Positions 41,051 through 51,724 of a DNA stretch of 64,000 nt are shown piece by piece. The stretch comes from Berghia stephanieae (Eukaryota > Mollusca > Gastropoda > Nudibranchia > Aeolidiidae). Position 1 is the stretch's first letter. Each line of letters begins with the position of its first letter. The translations under genes and the position numbers were made by a program. Location: assembly GCA_034508935.3 (NCBI GenBank), contig CM067443.1:10336289-10400288 (forward strand). The letters run 5' to 3'. The notes under the pieces are model-generated. The model had not been told where the DNA came from. It did not search any database and worked only from the letters and a program-made list of their open reading frames with translations.

Positions 41051-41350
41051 GTGCGACTATGTGGTCTTGTGGTATGGCACCCGCTTTTGGATCGGAATGT
41101 CCTTGGATAGAGCCTCGCATGGCACATAGTTCAGTCCTTGGAAAAGACTCTTTACTCACATTCTCTTACCTTAATCCGGTGTAAATGAGTACTTGACCGT
41201 TACCAGCGTGTCTCAGTCGGAAAATGATTGTAATATCGCCTAACAGCAGGTGTTATGTCTCGTTCTGCATGTTAAGTGTTGCTGTTGGCTTGGGACCCTT
41301 TGTAAAACTTTTTAGCACGTTTAATGGATATCGCGCTATATAAAATCTCA
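41051..41350 (+). mobile_element. SINE-A copy 19
   Basis: Full length. The B box is damaged (cttggatagagcctcgc). Confidence 0.88.
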
Positions 41351-41354
41351 ATTT

Positions 41355-41755
41355 TGTTTAAAATGTTGAAATACGCACACAATAAACCCTAGTCTTATAT
41401 TATTGGCTATAAATGTCAATTTACCTTAAATGAAATCGACCCGATAAGAGGCTCCAGATCAGATGAAATCTTTTCAAATGAAAAATAAAATACATCAAAA
41501 TTCTAATTCAAAGAAAAGACTATCGCATTGAATTATATGGTTTAGACAATGCTTTTATCCATTCTTTTGCTCAGGGGAATAAATATGTGGCTTTGTCCCT
41601 TAATTCATGCTGGCAGAAAATCATTGTATCTAGATGTTTTAATGTATGTTGTCACAGTTTGAAAAGGCTTATTGTTAAAAGGTCAACGCGTACCTTAACA
41701 TATGAAAATTCTATAAATTATATCATCATCCAATGCTTCAAAACAGAACGACCTC
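41355..41755. other. No recognisable feature
   Basis: Apparently unique. Confidence 0.35.
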
Positions 41756-41757
41756 AA

Positions 41758-42222
41758 ACCAACGTGAACATATTTGCAGTTCTGATAACCGGATGCAATT
41801 ATGAGCCTGCTTTTTAAGTAGTCCTTCAGAGACACAAGCCCCATGGACCCTGTGTTTATCCCGATTTCTATAGCGTGCATGAAACGGACAATAGCAATAA
41901 ATTGTTTGCTACCCATTGGATTGGACGATAGTCTATCGTATCGCAAAGTACTTTCCACCAGATCTAACAGACCCAGCAACCCAATCACTGCTGGGTGGAC
42001 AGGGGGTAGGGGGGTCAGAAAAAATATCTACTGCACTCTTGGTCGATCTCTGTCCCTTTGCTTGTGAAACGAGTGCTCTAGCTACTGAGCTATCGGGACC
42101 CCCCGAGCCTAATTTAACATTGTTGTAATGGATAAAATGTCTGGATTAGTTTGAGAGTATTTCCATCACAGCAATGAGGCCATATTAATTTAGGTTATCA
42201 GACCTGCAAACTAGTACATGTC
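41758..42222. mobile_element. PAL2 copy split by SINE-B copy 9
   Basis: Left part accaacgtgaacatatttgc then agttctgataaccgg. Right part (from 42,109) taatttaacattgttgtaat, then ttaggttatcagacctgcaa and tagtacatgtca. Both termini are present, so the SINE lies inside. Confidence 0.82.
41818..42108 (-). mobile_element. SINE-B copy 9, inside PAL2
   Basis: Complete. The variable tract is short (gacagggggtaggggggtc). Confidence 0.9.
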
Positions 42223-42329
42223 ACCTCAACACATTATCTTGGATTGAACCTGATATTGCAATTTGAATTGAAAATAATGAATACAGTTCTCTTTCTTTTG
42301 GTGGTCGTCGCCTTATGACGTCACGTACG

Positions 42330-43065
42330 TTTTGATCAGTGTCATGGCCGCGCGTGGCCTTCGTAAACTTAGAGCCTGACACCGTGGCCTTCGTAAAGTT
42401 ATGGCCTGATACTGACCAAAAAATGCCAGTTTTTTGCCACAAAAGAAAACAAATCGTGAGTTGTATTCAATAGTTCAACAAATGAAATAACGTGTTTCCA
42501 TGAGCACTACTAACGACAACTTACTAGGCGGTGCAAAAACCAAATAATGACGTCAAACTGCCAGTCCTTTTGGATTTCAGTATTAGGCTATAGATAGTAT
42601 GCAGATGACGTCACTCAGGCCTTTGTTATTGTTTTTGCCATCCGCGTTTGTGAGTTGTTCTCACTAAACTGTATTAACCTGACTATAAACGTTCATGGTT
42701 ACACAGAGTTTGTGTGTTGGTCTTTATACTTCCGGATGGCAATGTTGTGAACTCCTTGGCCAAGCGCATTCTATCTATAACATAACGATGGCTACGCTGA
42801 CAGAGACCAAAAATTACGTCAAAAGACAAGTCTTGGCCACAAAAGAAACAAAAACAAATCATGAGTTGCATCCAATAGCTCAACCAATGAAATAAGTTGT
42901 TTTCTTGAGCTCTACTAACTCCTACCGTCGCCTTCGTAAACTTATAGCCTGACATTGACCAATAATGACGTCAAAAGACGAGTCTTTGGCCACAAAAGAA
43001 AACTAACCGTGAGTTGTATTCAATAGTTCAACAATGGAATCACTTGTTTCCTTGAGTTCCTTGAG
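42330..43065 (-). repeat. Repeat M copy 2, with two further partial units
   Basis: 42,330-42,592 and 42,776-42,820 match 39,045-39,305 in reverse. 42,820-42,930 and 42,935-43,065 are further partial units (aaaagacaagtcttggccac; aaaagacgagtctttggcca). So M units are locally amplified. GATAG copy 13 splits the first. Confidence 0.75.
42593..42775 (-). mobile_element. GATAG MITE copy 13, inside repeat M
   Basis: Empty site known from 39,070 (gttatagcc). Here TATA is present on both sides. This is the second secure proof of the TATA target. Confidence 0.92.
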
Positions 43066-43138
43066 ATGAGGTTTTAATGACATGACATGACCTGGCATAG
43101 ATACGCATCGCCTGCTATTAAAACCCTATTGCCAGTTC

Positions 43139-44148
43139 AGGGCCCAATCTTATGTAGGTGGACAAGATTAAGTTATTTACTAGTCTAGTAAATGACTTGC
43201 TAGTCTTAAGCCTCGTGACAAAAAATCGGATTTTATGAACGTTACTAGCTAGTCCCGTGCCTATAAGTGGGCGTTGTAAGGATGGTGATTAATTCGGCTA
43301 TTTTGTGCTGTAACATCACGCTGTCTAGTACACGATGGCAGGTAAGATACCAGCCTCCAAACTTTCAAGGCAAAAGATTTCTAAAGAGGAATTTAGCAAC
43401 ACATCCAGTATAGATAATATTTCGTTCCGTTTCATATTTGAACTTACTTTTGCCATGCTGAATCAAATCACGTGATATTGACTGTCGACTGTTAGACTAC
43501 AATGAATGTCCAGGTCGACTGTCAGTTCTATATTTAGGCAAGTGAAAGTTTAATTGAAACTCCAACAAATTGAACTAAACAAACAAACAAACAAAACAGA
43601 AAGTGTGTTGTAATGTATCACAGTATTTACAGTCAGTTACAATGCCAGCATAATAACTTTTGTCTCCACTATACTTTCTAATCGTTTTTATTTTTGTTGT
43701 TCCTTGAAGCCAACCTTTCACTTCGAGTCTCTAATCACTCGCAACTCGCGAGCCGATAAGATTAGGATTTCTTTAGTTCTTACTCTCAAAAATTGTACTT
43801 TCGACGATATGGACTTATCGTAATTAAAAAAAAAGTAGAAAAGCAATAGGACACTTTTTACCTCTATTATTTTTAACGAACGTATTTTCCTTCAAAATCG
43901 AAGCTCTCTCAATCTAAAAATAGCTGCTATCATGTCGACGCTTTGATGTATCCTAGTAACTAGAATCAGACTAAGCTTGTAAACTCCAGCCTCATCAAAT
44001 GACTAAAACTTGGCCAAACTTAGCAGAAGGTGCCGTAAATTTAGTCTGGGACTTGCTTAGTCTGCTCAAATGAAATCCGATTTTTTCAAGTCCTTGACTG
44101 TTGTCAGAGACTAAGAGCTAGCCCGCGTTCATGAAAACGGACCCAAAC
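43139..44148. mobile_element. Weak DNA-transposon candidate, about 1 kb
   Basis: Left end agggcccaatcttatgtagg and right end, reversed, gggtccgttttcatgaacgc share about 16 of 27 positions. Subterminal parts on both sides share gactagc, aagtc and atcggattt phrases (aaaatcggattttatgaacg at 43,222; the reverse form near 44,070). No target duplication and no coding. Confidence 0.35.
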
Positions 44149-44311
44149 GTTTCTCGCCACTATATTATCATATCGCTCTCTCCGGTGTAACAAATAGAAT
44201 AATTTGTTACATTGATCACAACTAACGGCAACTCACTCGGCGGTGAAATATTTTTATCATAATGTCAAAATAGAATTCCTATTGTAAGGCAATGAGTTAT
44301 TCTTGCAATAT

Positions 44312-44404
44312 CTCAGGGTTGAGAGTATTTGTCAAAATGACAGTCATTTAAATCAATCGATATGAGAAGGACGTGTTTCCTCTGGCCAAATATTTAAATA
44401 CGTG
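44312..44404. mobile_element. PAL1, right arm only
   Basis: aatatctcagggttgagagt, cagtcatttaaatcaatcga, then tctggccaaatatttaaat. SINE-A copy 20 starts six bases on. Confidence 0.6.
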
Positions 44405-44410
44405 TCTTTG

Positions 44411-44711
44411 TGCGGCTATATGGTCTAGTGGTATGATACTCGCTTTCGGATCAGAAGGCCCTGGGTACGAGTCTCGCTCGGCGCATAGTTGAGTCCTTGG
44501 AAAAGGCTCTTTACTCACATTCTCTCACCGTACTCATGTGTAAAATGAGTACCTGGCCGTTAACAGTACTGTCTCTGTCCGGATAAAAAATTGTAATATC
44601 GCGTGACAGGCGTCATGTCACGTCCTACATGTTACGTGTTACTGTTGGTCAGGGACCCTTTGTAAAGCACTTTGAGCACATTTAGTGGATATTGCGCTAT
44701 ATAAAAGCTCC
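44411..44711 (+). mobile_element. SINE-A copy 20
   Basis: Full length, among the closest to consensus: tggtctagtgg A box, gtacgagtctcgctcgg B region, complete tail. Confidence 0.92.
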
Positions 44712-44714
44712 ATT

Positions 44715-45105
44715 TTAAAATTATTTTCATACACTTTTTTCTAATTTAAGATATCCTGTATCTATTTCGATCAATACGCCTATCATAACGTTATTACAAG
44801 CGATTACTATCGCCATCCCAGACATTATTAGCCCAATTCTGTTGTAAAATGAAACAGTATTTCAAGCCACAATAGAACTTTATATTGATTTCTAAAAAGT
44901 AAAATTAAAAAAAAAAAACACAATTTAAAAAGCAAAACATGACAAAACAAAAATGTATTATTCATTGGTGGTTTCACTGTCTGATGATGGTCGGTTATAA
45001 GAAAAATGAAAAGTAGTTTCATTAATGTTAATGAGCAAGATGAATCGTTTGCTTAAATGCGTATAAATTTATTATAATTGATAGTCGTTATAATCTAGTC
45101 TTATT
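44715..45105. other. No recognisable feature
   Basis: AT-rich, apparently unique. Confidence 0.35.
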
Positions 45106-45109
45106 AGTA

Positions 45110-45320
<211 letters not shown>

Positions 45321-45324
45321 ACCA

Positions 45325-45720
45325 TAATTTTATATGCAAAAAGTAATAAACGAATGAATATAACAACGTAAAAAAAAAGAACCCATTACTAACCACGGAA
45401 CGTTAACAACAAACACAAGCAAATAAAACAACAACTATCTGTAACCTTCACCTTTTATAGTCTGATTGATATAATTAAATGAAAACAATAAAATAATTAA
45501 AATGGCTGGCTAAAACCAATAAAAAAAGGAAACATGACGTAAAAATTTGTTACTTTTTTATTTTGGATAACTGTTTTTGAATGACTGGACTACCAAATGA
45601 TATGTTTAATTTTTAGGGAAATTGCTTCAAGTATTAATCCATAAACCTGCTTGTCTCTGTAATGTATCTGCTATGTACTTATGATTATTTTCCATCGCGA
45701 GAATGTTGTGTCTGTTCGAT
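45325..45720. other. Mostly unique; faint GATAG remnant
   Basis: taaccttcaccttttatagt then ctgattgatataatt and aaaatggctggctaaaacc loosely follow the GATAG interior (45,440-45,520). Too diverged to count as a copy. Confidence 0.3.
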
Positions 45721-45724
45721 TATG

Positions 45725-45835
45725 ATCCCCCTCCCCCCCCCCCCCCCAAATAATAATTTAAAAAAAATAAATAAAAACAAACAAACAAACAAACAAATAA
45801 ACAACAAAAAATAAAAATAAATAAAAAATGGAGTT
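45725..45835. repeat. Poly-C and A-rich (AAAC/AAAT)n
   Basis: C run to 45,747, then acaaacaaac-type repeats next to the SINE-A tail. Confidence 0.88.
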
Positions 45836-46126
45836 TTTATATAGCTTAATATCCACTAAAATGTGCTCAAAGTGCTTTATAAAGGGTACCTGGTCAACAG
45901 CAACACGTAACATGTAGAACGAGACATAACGCCTATTAGGCGGTATTATAATTTTTTCCAACAGAGACAACGCTGCTGAGGGCCAGGTACTCATTTTACA
46001 CCTGAGTACGGTTAGAGAATGTAAGTAAGAGTCTTTTCCAAGGCTCAACTATGAGCCGAGCGAGGCTCGAGCCCAGGACCTTCCGATCCGAAAGCGAGTG
46101 TAATACACAAGACCACATAGCCGCAC
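45831..46126 (-). mobile_element. SINE-A copy 21
   Basis: Full length. Its 3' end meets an A-rich simple repeat, as expected of a retroposed tail on the minus strand. Confidence 0.9.
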
Positions 46127-46137
46127 GAAAAAAGTGA

Positions 46138-46139
46138 TG

Positions 46140-46187
<48 letters not shown>

Positions 46188-46192
46188 GATCG
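46138..46192. repeat. (GATA)n microsatellite
   Basis: About 13 units. Next to the SINE-A head. Confidence 0.95.
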
Positions 46193-46194
46193 GT

Positions 46195-46585
46195 ATTAAT
46201 GATGTGTTCCCGATGACGAGGTCACTAGCCCTGGTTCCTCCCTTTTGTCCATGACAGGATGGGCGACAATTAATTATCAAACTAATTTAGTACCAAAACA
46301 GCATCAACACTTGACTTTCTTAAGACTGTTCATTCTTATTGTAAACTGTAAACATTCAACTAACTTAAATTTCTAATCTTTTCATTTTTACAGTAACTAT
46401 AACCCTTCAAGTAACTTTAATTTCTTAACACTGTTAATTTTTCTGTAATCTATAAACCTTCAACTAACTAAATTTCTTAACTCTTTAACACAGCTCTTTT
46501 TACTGTATACACCGTAAACCTTAAACTAATTTATATTTGTTTAGTCTGTTCATTTTATATTGTAATCTGAATTGTAAACATCCAG
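46195..46585. other. No recognisable feature
   Basis: Loose reiteration of ttcttaac / ctgtaa / cttcaactaact phrases (46,310-46,560), perhaps a very old tandem repeat. Confidence 0.35.
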
Positions 46586-46589
46586 TTTA

Positions 46590-46626
46590 CTCCGACATAA
46601 TACCGGATTCATGCCATGGGTTACAA
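46590..46626. repeat. Motif J
   Basis: ctccgacataataccggatt then catgggttaca. Confidence 0.4.
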
Positions 46627-46821
46627 AATATCACCTGTCTCCTACGTTACATGATCTGAAGCCTCTGTGTTTTTATGTTGTCATGGAATGTTAAGACACC
46701 CTGATTAGCATTAACACCTCATTGCGTCACTACCACTCCTTTCACGCGGCTGGCCGAAAAAAGCAGTCTTTGGCTTTGGCCACTAAGTGAATCAATATTA
46801 TGTGTTCTCTATTAAGTCCCA

Positions 46822-46825
<4 letters not shown>

Positions 46826-46872
<47 letters not shown>

Positions 46873-46892
46873 GGGAAGGGGGGGGGGGGGGT
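46826..46892. repeat. (GT)n and poly-G
   Basis: About 22 GT units then a G run. Confidence 0.95.
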
Positions 46893-46989
46893 ATAATGGC
46901 TTGTCCCTGAGACAAAACAACTGGGTAGAGGGGTTAAGATTTCGGCTTTTTGGGGGTCTTGCGGTAAAGCACTCGGCTGTGTGAGAGTA

Positions 46990-47091
46990 TGTGGTATGAC
47001 ACTCGTCTTTGTATCGGAAGGTCCTGGGTTCGAGTCCCGCTTTAAGGGATCTGAGCACATTTAGTGGGTATTACGCTATATAAAAGCTCAA
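46990..47091 (+). mobile_element. SINE-A copy 22, body deleted
   Basis: Head to gggttcgagtcccgcttta, then directly the tail (gatctgagcacatttag; cgctatataaaagctc). About 180 bp of the body is missing. Confidence 0.82.
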
Positions 47092-47229
47092 GATTTGTAT
47101 TTCTCTGAGCTCCAGATTCCTGTTCAAGCCCCACTCTGCGATGGTGCAAGTTGAATCTGTAAAAGGGCACTTAACTCACGTTCTCTCAGTCACTATTTGA
47201 ATCAATAGTTGTGTCTATCCACATCCCTT

Positions 47230-47316
47230 CTTGTGCGTGTGTGTGTGTGTGTGTGTCTGTGTGTGTGTGTGTGTGTGTGTGGGTGTGGGTGTGGGTGGGT
47301 GTGGGTGTGTGTGTGA
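47230..47316. repeat. (GT)n with gggt variants
   Basis: GT run turning into gtgggt repeats. Confidence 0.95.
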
Positions 47317-47326
47317 TGGTTTTATA

Positions 47327-47510
47327 GATAGTATGCAGATGACGTCACTCAGGCCTTTGTTATTGTTTTTGCCATCCGCGTTTGTGAGTTGTTCTCACTA
47401 AACTGTATAAACCAGACTATAAAAGGTTATGGTTACACAGAGTTTGTGTGTTGGTCCGTTATACTTCCGGATGGCAATGTTGTGAACTCCTTGGCCAAGC
47501 GCATTCTATC
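47327..47510 (-). mobile_element. GATAG MITE copy 14
   Basis: Complete. TATA on both sides. Unit 1 of the local duplication supplies the empty site gtataatgg. Confidence 0.92.
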
Positions 47511-47600
47511 TATAAGGACTTATCTTTGAGACCAAACAGCTGGATAGGGCTTTAAAAGAATCCGGCTTTTTGTGGATCTTGCGGTAAAACACTTGGCTTT

Positions 47601-47899
47601 GTGGTAGCCTCGTTGTCTGACACTCGTCTTGTATCGGAAGGTCTTGGGTTTCAGTCCCGCTTTGAGCGACGCATAGTTGAGTGCTTAGGGTAGGCTTTTT
47701 AATCACATCCTCTCACCGTACTCAGGCATAAAATGAGTACCTGTCGGGTAACAACGTTGTCTGTGTCGGAAAATATTGTAGTATCGCCAAACAGCCGTTA
47801 TGTCTCGTCCTACATGTTAAGCGCTGCTGTTGGCTAAGGATCCCTTTGTAAAGCGCGTTGCGTACGTTTAGTGGATATTGCGCTATAATAAAGCTCAAG
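47601..47899 (+). mobile_element. SINE-A copy 23
   Basis: Full length. The A-box region is altered by an insertion (gtggtagcctcgttgtctga). Confidence 0.87.
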
Positions 47900-48090
47900 T
47901 TTGTTGTTGTTATTTACTGGGGGGTTTTTTTTGGTTTTTTTTTTCTGGAATATTGCTATCTCTATTGTATCTGAAATTACACTATCGTGGTTCTAATGTT
48001 TGGGGTAAAAGTGATGTTTCCCTAGTTACATTTTATAGAGGGATTCATTTGTAACCTTTGGAGTTAGGGGGAACGGGGGGGGGGGGGGGG

Positions 48091-48272
48091 GCTGTCCGAG
48101 TGGTTAAGGCATAGTACTCTAATCAGGTGGGTCCCGGGTTTAAGCCCCGCTGCATGCAATTTCGTTTTTTTAATTCATTGGGCAAGATTATAACCCCCCA
48201 AATTGCTCACTTGGACAACGTGGGTGATACCTGTTGACATCAGAAACCTGTTGATGATCATCTATATTCCTT
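48091..48272 (+). mobile_element. SINE-D copy 2
   Basis: ctgtccgagtggttaaggca, B box gggtttaagcc, tail tgttgatgatcatctatatt. It is preceded by about 15 G. The empty GATAG target of copy 1 is read from here. Confidence 0.75.
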
Positions 48273-48322
48273 CATGGAATGCCTAGGCGACGGGATCTTA
48301 TGGTGCTGTTACGAAATGACGA

Positions 48323-48353
48323 AATTAATTAATTAATTAATTAATTAATTAAT
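48323..48353. repeat. (TTAA)n microsatellite
   Basis: Seven units of attaatta. Confidence 0.92.
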
Positions 48354-48841
48354 CTGGAGTTAACATGGCTCTTTAATATAATATCTCGTCTTTTTTTCTT
48401 TTGTCTTTAACCTTTAAAGGCTGGATTCGGATACACTCCTGATACACTAACAAATTCCACTCACCCTCCCCACCTTCCATTATCATTTATCTTCCCGAAT
48501 ACATCCATATAAGTAGGTAGCCTGAAATTTGTAACCAAGAAAGCGGTCGCTATTTCACCAGTCTCACCCTTGACCCCGTGTTATTGATCTCAGCTGTCCA
48601 AAGCTATGCGATTCCTATAATAATAGTATTTAACATTATTTGCAGAGAGATTTTCCAAAACTACCCAACTCCGTATTTCCCATAATTTTGAGATATTTAG
48701 GATTATTTCCCCTAAAATTTCTCATTCGGTTTGTTATCTTATTACAATTTGAAATTCAAATTCATACACATCTAGAGAAATTATTGTGCCAATTGATTCT
48801 TAAAATAAAATTAGCATTTCAATTTATCTCATGATTGCATT

Positions 48842-49435
48842 ATGTCGTCTCCAACTAAAAGTTGTGATTTAGACCCCTTAAATACTGCCATTTTAAAAAA
48901 ATGCATTGATGTAATTTTAACACCATTTACATGTATTGTTAATAATTCGTTGCAGTCAGGTGCTGTACCAGACATTTACAAAGTTGCTCATGTCAAACCC
49001 CTTTTGAAAAAACCTGATCTCGATAAAGAGAACTTAAAAAACTATCGCCCTGTCTCTAATCTTCCTTTTCTCTCTAAGATCTTAGAAAAGCTTGTTTTGA
49101 AACAATTACTGTCTCATCTTAAAAATAATTGTCTTGAAGAAAAATTTCAGTCTGCTTATAGGCAACATCATTCGACGGAAACCGCACTTGTTAGGGTTGT
49201 TAATGATCTCCTCTCTGTTATAGACAATGGTTCATGTTCTTTGCTGAATTTGCTTGACCTATCGTCTGCTTTTGATACTATTGATCACAATCTTCTTCTC
49301 AAACGTCTTGAAATTACTTATGGCGTGTCTGGTGCAGCGCTTGATTGGTTTAGGTCATATTTGTTTAATCGTAAACAGATTATTACGGTGGATGAATATA
49401 GATCGGAGGAAATCTTTCTTGATTGTGGGGTTCCC
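48842..49435 (+). pseudogene. L2 reverse transcriptase, N-terminal part of the domain
   Basis: From residue 1 of this frame: [11 protein letters not shown] at 13-23, [11 protein letters not shown] at 49-59, [17 protein letters not shown] at 67-83 (fingers), QSAYR at 103-107 and motif [13 protein letters not shown] at 138-149 with the first catalytic Asp at 139. At LDCGVP (193-198) the frame is lost: one base is missing near 49,432-49,436, where CGVPQGS would be expected. After that point the frame reads unrelated residues to 49,564. The first ATG is not a true start, since the natural N-terminus is truncated. Confidence 0.88.
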
Positions 49436-50352
49436 AGGGTTCAGTACTTGGACCCGTTCTTTTTGTTTTGTACGTTGGCCCTCTGTCTAAAATCATCAGA
49501 AGTTTTGGTCTGTCTTACCATCAATACGCTGATGATACGCAATTGTACTGCGTTTCCAATATGAGAAATTTACAAGAAGTATCAGCCAATAGTAAAAATT
49601 GTATCCAAAGTGTTAAGAAATGGATGAATGAGAACAGACTGAAACTGAATGATGATAAGACGGAGGTGCTGTATGTGGGGAACAGGAAGTGGAAAAGTGA
49701 AACAGATTTGAAGTTGGGGGATGCCTCTATTCAAATTGTTGACAAAGTGAAAAACCTTGGCACATTCTTAGACTCTGGACTGTCGATGGAGCATCAGGTT
49801 AATAATTTGGTTAGATCTCTATTTTTCCAACTAAAAAAGATTGCTTCCATTAGACGGTTCATATCTGAGGATGTGACCAAGCACCTGGTTGTGTCCCTCG
49901 TACTATCGAAATTGGATTATTGTAATGCTCTGTTGTTTGGCGTTTCGCAATACAATCTGAAACGTCTTCAGATTGTCCAAAACAGCGCTGCCAGACTAGT
50001 ATTTATGAAGCGTAGGTGCGACTCTGCCGGACCTCTACTTCATGACCTGCATTGGCTGCCTGTTGAGAAAAGAATTAAATTCAAAGCTTGTGTTTTAGTG
50101 TATCGTTGTCTTGAAGGTACTGCCCCTTCCTACCTTTCAGAACTAATTGAAAGATATTCAAAACCCCGCCCCTTACGTTCGGCCAGTGATTCCACAAAAC
50201 TAGTTGTCCCTCGAATTCGGAAAAATGCTGGAATGAGATCCTTTTCTCATTTCGGACCCTCTATTTGGAACGCCTTACCGCAGAGCATTCGTGAAAAAGA
50301 ATCTTTGTCTATTTTTAAACGTTCGCTTAAAACATATTTGTTTCGATTTTAG
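49423..50352 (+). pseudogene. L2 reverse transcriptase, palm to C-terminus
   Basis: Continues the upstream frame after the one-base loss. Motif [16 protein letters not shown] at 3-17, motif C YADDTQLY at 35-42 with the catalytic Asp pair, then [15 protein letters not shown] (thumb entry), [40 protein letters not shown] then [20 protein letters not shown], and the end SLKTYLFRF. The 309 codons are open to the natural stop at 50,350-50,352, so only one clear lesion breaks this copy. It may be fairly young. The apparent start at 49,423 is not biological. Confidence 0.9.
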
Positions 50353-50385
50353 TAGATGGTATGAGAAGCAAGATAGGTTTGGTTT

Positions 50386-50446
50386 GTGTTGTGTGTTGTG
50401 TTGTGTGTGTGTATGTGTGTGTGTGTGTGTGCTTGTGTGTGTGAAT
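50386..50446. repeat. (GT)n in LINE 3' UTR
   Basis: gtgtgttgtgttgtgtg then pure GT with breaks. Confidence 0.93.
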
Positions 50447-50469
50447 GAGTATGTTTCAGCCAAAGTAAT

Positions 50470-50552
50470 TTGTAATTTAAGCGCTTAGAGTCTGGTGTCT
50501 CGGAGTTATAGCGCTATATAAGTTTTCAGCATTATTATTATTATTATTATTA
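50470..50552 (+). other. L2 3' tail shared with SINE-A
   Basis: aagcgcttagagtctgg ... atagcgctatataagtt compares with SINE-A aagcgctttgagcacg ... ttgcgctatataaaag. Both blocks stand about 20 bp apart in both. The LINE continues with (ATT)n. Confidence 0.75.
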
Positions 50553-50704
50553 ATGGAAAATCTCAAAAAGTAGAAAAATTGACTGAACGAGTTTCGGAGA
50601 ACTAGCCTTCATTTGTATCTCGACGTCTCAAAGCGGTATTGAGTCAAGGTGACCAGACTCTAAAAATGTGATTTCAAAAAAAGATTTTAACAAGTTATAT
50701 TATA

Positions 50705-50888
50705 GATAGTATTTGCTTGGCGAAGAAGCTCACAATATTGCCATCCGGAAGTATAACGGACCACAAAACTATGTGTAACCATGAACGTTTATAGTCTGGT
50801 TAATACAGTTTTGTGAGAATTACTCATAAATGCGGATGGCAAAAAAAAACAATAACAAAGACCAGAGCGACGTCATCTTTATACTATC
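50705..50888 (+). mobile_element. GATAG MITE copy 15
   Basis: Complete. TATA on both sides; small internal loss (ggaccacaaaac). Confidence 0.9.
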
Positions 50889-51042
50889 TATATTTATACC
50901 AACCAGAAATGTGAGTTTTCAGCAGAATACTTTTTGTTGATTTAAAGATCTGAACAAGTGTGCTCACTAATTTCTCAGTTTGTTAATTTATTAAATGAAT
51001 CTCCATTTCATAATTATTAAATCTGAACCGTCCCGGACGACG

Positions 51043-51500
51043 TTTAGTTAATTGCAGGTCTGATAACCTACAGTGTTGTGGTCTCATTGTTGTGATGGAA
51101 ATACTCTCAAATTGACGCTGAATATTGTCCATTACAACAATGTTAAACCAGGTCCATAATAATACGATTCAATAGTCTGATGTCACGCCGCCTGTCAACG
51201 GCAGCCATCTTGGTTCTAAACAAAGAAAAGCATTACTTTTTATTTTTCATGCTGGCTAGAACCTTTCATATGCCTTGTGATCAGAATGTGTAAAAGTCAA
51301 AACATGATCAAATTTATGTTTTTTCCCCTCTGGATGCCCTTTATGCTCGCCGGAGAACTATTTCATACGGGCGTCCGCCATTGTTCCGATAGTTTAGAGC
51401 CAGTGTTACTAAGTTACCATGCGTCACTAGGAAGGAAGTGACGTTACGACTGTTGAAGAGTTTTGAGTTCGGTTATAAGACCTGCTAGTTTGTGCACCTA
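51043..51500. mobile_element. PAL2 copy split by F MITE copy 4
   Basis: Left part taattgcaggtctgataacc, tgtgatggaaatactctcaa, gctgaatattgtccattaca, then ccaggtccataat. Right part (from about 51,465) gagttcggttataagacctg then ctagtttgtgcacc. The two make one PAL2 around F. Confidence 0.82.
51161..51465 (-). mobile_element. F MITE copy 4, inside PAL2
   Basis: Complete; aatacgattcaatagtctga to gactgttgaagagtttt. Confidence 0.88.
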
Positions 51501-51724
51501 GAATCCGACAAAATACGTATTGAGGAAACTTTAGAAGAACTAATTGTTTTAACTTAAATCACACGTTTTTATTGAGGAATCTGAGTGTTGCTTTTTAAAA
51601 TTAGAAATAATAGAAGTTTCATAATTTTGAATACGTTTTATTTATAATATATCAATAATTTGATTTTCTTTTCAACGCAGAGATAGCATCAGGTTTGGAG
51701 GTTTAGACACCTTTAGCATCGTGA

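Larger units (their letters stand above)
46760..47670. repeat. Duplicated (GT)n block with SINE-A copies
   Basis: Unit 1 (46,785-47,045) and unit 2 (47,195-47,670) share gtgaatcaatatt/tgaatcaatagt, (GT)n, aactgggtagaggggttaag versus agctggatagggctttaaaa, cggctttttg-gg-tcttgcggtaaa and a SINE-A head. Unit 2 also has GATAG copy 14. A diverged tandem duplication. Confidence 0.72.
48834..50552 (+). mobile_element. L2-clade LINE, 5'-truncated
   Basis: About 1.7 kb holding most of a reverse transcriptase, the C-terminal region, a short 3' UTR with (GT)n and a tail aagcgcttagag, then atagcgctatataagttttc and (ATT)n. ORF1 and the endonuclease are missing, as in typical incomplete reverse transcription. 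The protein pattern [46 protein letters not shown] and a C-terminal [13 protein letters not shown] is that of the CR1/L2 group. The tail with ATT repeats fits L2. It is the only LINE here with a readable RT. Confidence 0.92.
48650..50604. mobile_element. Element H copy 2, split by L2 LINE
   Basis: Left part 48,650-48,833 (gattttccaaaactacccaa; cccctaaaatttctcattcg; aattattgtgccaattgatt). Right part from 50,552 (atggaaaatctcaaaaagta; gagtttcggagaacta). The uninterrupted join is known from copy 1 (tctcatggatggaaaat). Confidence 0.82.
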
